Assembly: GCA_964537825.1 (NCBI GenBank)
Contig: CAZIDL010000002.1
Span: forward strand, 65,288 to 129,287
Length of the DNA stretch: 64,000 nucleotides
From: CAZIDL01 sp964537825
GTDB lineage: Bacteria > Bacteroidota > Bacteroidia > Flavobacteriales_D > CAYVSK01
Reading direction: 5' to 3'
Shown: one piece after another, positions 62,282-64,000 of the stretch
Layout: every line of letters begins with the position of its first letter
Numbering within the stretch: the first letter of the stretch is position 1
Notes under the pieces: model-generated
The model's database searches: none
What the model saw: the letters and a program-made list of their open reading frames with translations, nothing else
Told to the model about the DNA's origin: nothing
Program-made: the position numbers and the translations under genes

Positions 62282-63821
62282 ACTGGTCGTCCACTTCCCG
62301 GCCGTAATGGTCACGCGTCCCCTCTTCATCCACGTTGTCCATGATGTTCTGCCGGTCCTGAAGATCCCTTTTCCAACGGCGATTCTTTAGCTCTCCGGGC
62401 ATATCGGAGTGCAATAGCTTGTATTCCCCTCCTGCAAGGTCCGTGTTGTAAAAGACGAAGCGCTTGTTGGTATACTTTCCGATCTTGTAGTACTGCCAGA
62501 TCTCGTACGGATAGGAGTGGGCCTTGTTCTGTCGTTGGACGGTCCGATCCGGCCGACCGTATTGGAGCATCACCCTCCCCCGTTCCGTTTCGTATCCCTT
62601 TTTATTGACCGTCCCGTATTTCCTGTTCGCAAGGTCTACGAGCTGCTTGTATTCGTACCATTCCTTGGCAGGTTCTTCTTTGTTCCTTTCGTGCCAAAAC
62701 CCGTAGAAAAAGCGCTTGAGCGTTTCCAGGTCCATCACATCCACTTGGTCCGTAATGATCCCTTCTTCCACACGATCCGCGATCGGTCGCATGGCCCGCA
62801 GGTACATGCGAAGGGAGTCCCGGGAGTTCATATCGCGCACGAACGTGTTCTCGATGGGTTTACCCACCAAGCGTTCCTTTTTGGCAGCTTCGGGGCCTTC
62901 CCTTTGGATCAAGGTCGAACGGCGGGTCATAAGCTGATTCCCGTTCGCTCGCACTTCGAGGACCAGGTCGTAATTGCCGGCCGCTAGTTCTTCGATGTTC
63001 CATGACCTTAAGAGCGGAGTGACCTTGCTCGGCTTCCTTACGCTCACGCCGTGATAGTTCTCGAGAAGCCTATCGCGCTTCCGGTCGTAGAGGTAGTAAC
63101 GAAGGACGAAATTGCTTGTGTCCGGAAAACGTTCCTGGCTGTTATAGAGTTCAGCGTAAAAGCTCAGCTTATCGACCTGTTCCGGATAGAGATTCACCAC
63201 ATAGGGGATGAGCCGACGACCTGACTTCGTGTATGCATCCTTTTTGGAACTCTTTTCATGACGGTCTATCAACTGGATGTCCGAGAACCTTAGGGAATCC
63301 CCCTTGAAGTCGGGCACCTTGACGGCGGACCGTATGGAGAAGTTCCGGACACTATCAGCATTCAGATCCTTCAGATCGGCCCTGACCCGATAAATACCGG
63401 AATCTAGCAGAAAACGTTTCACATCCACCATGTCCCGGACTTTTCCATCCTCCTTTAAGGGAGGGCCTTTCGTGACGGTTTTGTCGAAATCGACCACCGA
63501 ATCGCCCTTTTGCACCATAACGGTGATCTGGAGCTTGGGCCGTTTCTTTCCGTCCTCGCCTTTCTTATAGTGGAGCGACCCTCCGTCGATGGAAATGTAG
63601 GTCTCCAGGTAAGGTCCTTTCTCCGGGTGCTTGAAGACCGCCTGACCGAAATAAGCGTTGATCACCCGCTCACCCGCATTTTCCTTACCGGACGGCCCGG
63701 GCTTCTTTTCTTCGTCCTTCTGGCCGTAAAGGAGCGTGGTCGGTATGAAGAACAGAAGGAAGAGGATGCCTTTCGCACCACCAGGCCCGATCCTCGTTTT
63801 TAGTCTGGGCGGTCCCAACAT
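62268..63821 (-). CDS. GWxTD-domain exported protein
   Basis: 517 residues with a signal peptide (residues about 20-38, LLYGQ end). The centre is beta-rich (SIDGGSLHYKKG, LRYYLYDRKRDR); the C-terminal third follows the GWxTD-domain pattern FFYGFWHERN, YETERGRVMLQYGRPD and YEIWQYY. The GWxTD motif itself is not exact here (ITDQ). Function unknown; export suggests the periplasm. TAAATTCG (63827-63834) is a one-mismatch -7 element only five bases before the ATG. Overlaps aroQ by 14 bases. Confidence 0.78.
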   Translation of the reverse strand: MLGPPRLKTRIGPGGAKGILFLLFFIPTTLLYGQKDEEKKPGPSGKENAGERVINAYFGQAVFKHPEKGPYLETYISIDGGSLHYKKGEDGKKRPKLQITVMVQKGDSVVDFDKTVTKGPPLKEDGKVRDMVDVKRFLLDSGIYRVRADLKDLNADSVRNFSIRSAVKVPDFKGDSLRFSDIQLIDRHEKSSKKDAYTKSGRRLIPYVVNLYPEQVDKLSFYAELYNSQERFPDTSNFVLRYYLYDRKRDRLLENYHGVSVRKPSKVTPLLRSWNIEELAAGNYDLVLEVRANGNQLMTRRSTLIQREGPEAAKKERLVGKPIENTFVRDMNSRDSLRMYLRAMRPIADRVEEGIITDQVDVMDLETLKRFFYGFWHERNKEEPAKEWYEYKQLVDLANRKYGTVNKKGYETERGRVMLQYGRPDRTVQRQNKAHSYPYEIWQYYKIGKYTNKRFVFYNTDLAGGEYKLLHSDMPGELKNRRWKRDLQDRQNIMDNVDEEGTRDHYGREVDDQFRNP

Positions 63822-63870
63822 ACTTTCGAATTTACGACGGAAAGCCGCTTTATGTGTCAGGATACTGGCT

Positions 63871-63878
63871 TAATTTTG
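63871..63878 (+). promoter_or_regulatory. -7 promoter element of the tRNA-Ser gene
   Basis: TAATTTTG, a full match to TAnnTTTG, ends 8 bases before the first tRNA base. Confidence 0.65.
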
Positions 63879-63886
63879 CAGGTAAG

Positions 63887-63978
63887 GGAGAGTTGGCAGA
63901 GCGGTCTAATGCGACGGTCTTGAAAACCGTTGTCCACCTATCGGTGGACCGGGGGTTCGAATCCCTCACTCTCCGCCA
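63887..63978 (+). tRNA. tRNA-Ser (anticodon UGA)
   Basis: 92 bases including an encoded CCA end. The acceptor stem GGAGAGT pairs with ACTCTCC, with G as discriminator. The anticodon stem ACGGT/ACCGT surrounds the loop CTTGAAA (anticodon TGA). A long variable arm (TGTCCACC with GGTGGACC) and the T loop GGTTCGAATCC confirm a class II serine tRNA. Confidence 0.97.
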
Positions 63979-64000
63979 CCAAAAGAAGCCCGCCGAAAGG

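Overview
The window is an ordinary stretch of chromosome from a member of the Bacteroidota, most likely the order Flavobacteriales with base composition near half G+C (judged by eye). Four things support this. Two genes carry type IX secretion C-terminal domains. Several families typical of Bacteroidota occur (DUF4294, TIGR02757, GWxTD, BatA-type vWA, TlpA-like lipoproteins). Gene neighbourhoods match those I recall from flavobacteria, such as ligA-dapA and guaB-foldases-MoxR. The promoters also fit: a TAnnTTTG -7 element of the Bacteroidota sigma factor lies just upstream of at least twelve transcription units. I see no phage, insertion sequence, CRISPR array, rRNA or integron. The only RNA gene found is a tRNA-Ser at the right edge.

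Layout. 1-5619: end of miaA overlapping a convergent DUF4139 protein; then surE, a small membrane protein, lpxB and a SpoIID-domain protein, tightly packed. 5623-13504: parE, a TPR/SpoIIE phosphatase, ychF, accC and a DUF4294 protein. 13546-18361: an alpha/beta hydrolase-OsmC fusion, a membrane protein, a thioredoxin-like lipoprotein and sucC. 18606-25954: a coupled run of lolD-like ATPase, TraB/GumN, TIGR02757, BatA/vWA, a dihydroorotase-like protein without its metal-binding residues, NUDIX and a nuclease/phosphatase lipoprotein. 26012-32464 (minus strand): ligA, an unknown protein, dapA, an intrinsic terminator, then a secreted beta-rich protein, a lipoprotein and a sulfotransferase; prmC lies upstream of ligA. 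32630-36244: ribD, an EamA transporter, an IMPACT-family protein and an M42-like peptidase. 36245-40927 (minus): a T9SS cargo protein, a tandem universal stress protein and a TPR/PD40/SPOR protein. 41057-46885: DUF1015, YggS, a small acidic protein and an AddA-like helicase-nuclease. 47031-53741 (minus): guaB, three SurA-like foldases and a MoxR ATPase, almost without gaps. 53821-61807 (minus): a giant T9SS type B protein, an M16 peptidase pair, a nitronate monooxygenase-like enzyme and xerD. 61847-64000: aroQ, a GWxTD protein and tRNA-Ser(UGA).

Functionally the window combines core metabolism (IMP dehydrogenase, succinyl-CoA synthetase, biotin carboxylase, lysine, riboflavin and shikimate steps), DNA maintenance (ParE, LigA, XerD, AddA-like) and a large share of envelope work: lipid A, periplasmic foldases, lipoproteins and T9SS cargo. 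I found no clearly new system. The best leads are the sulfotransferase/lipoprotein/beta-rich trio, the PorE-like protein ending in SPOR instead of OmpA, the metal-less dihydroorotase in an envelope operon, the triple foldase operon, promoters that predict leaderless mRNAs, and two unexplained inverted repeats. No gap between genes exceeds 300 bases; the longest, 16876-17167 (292 bases), holds nothing I can assign.
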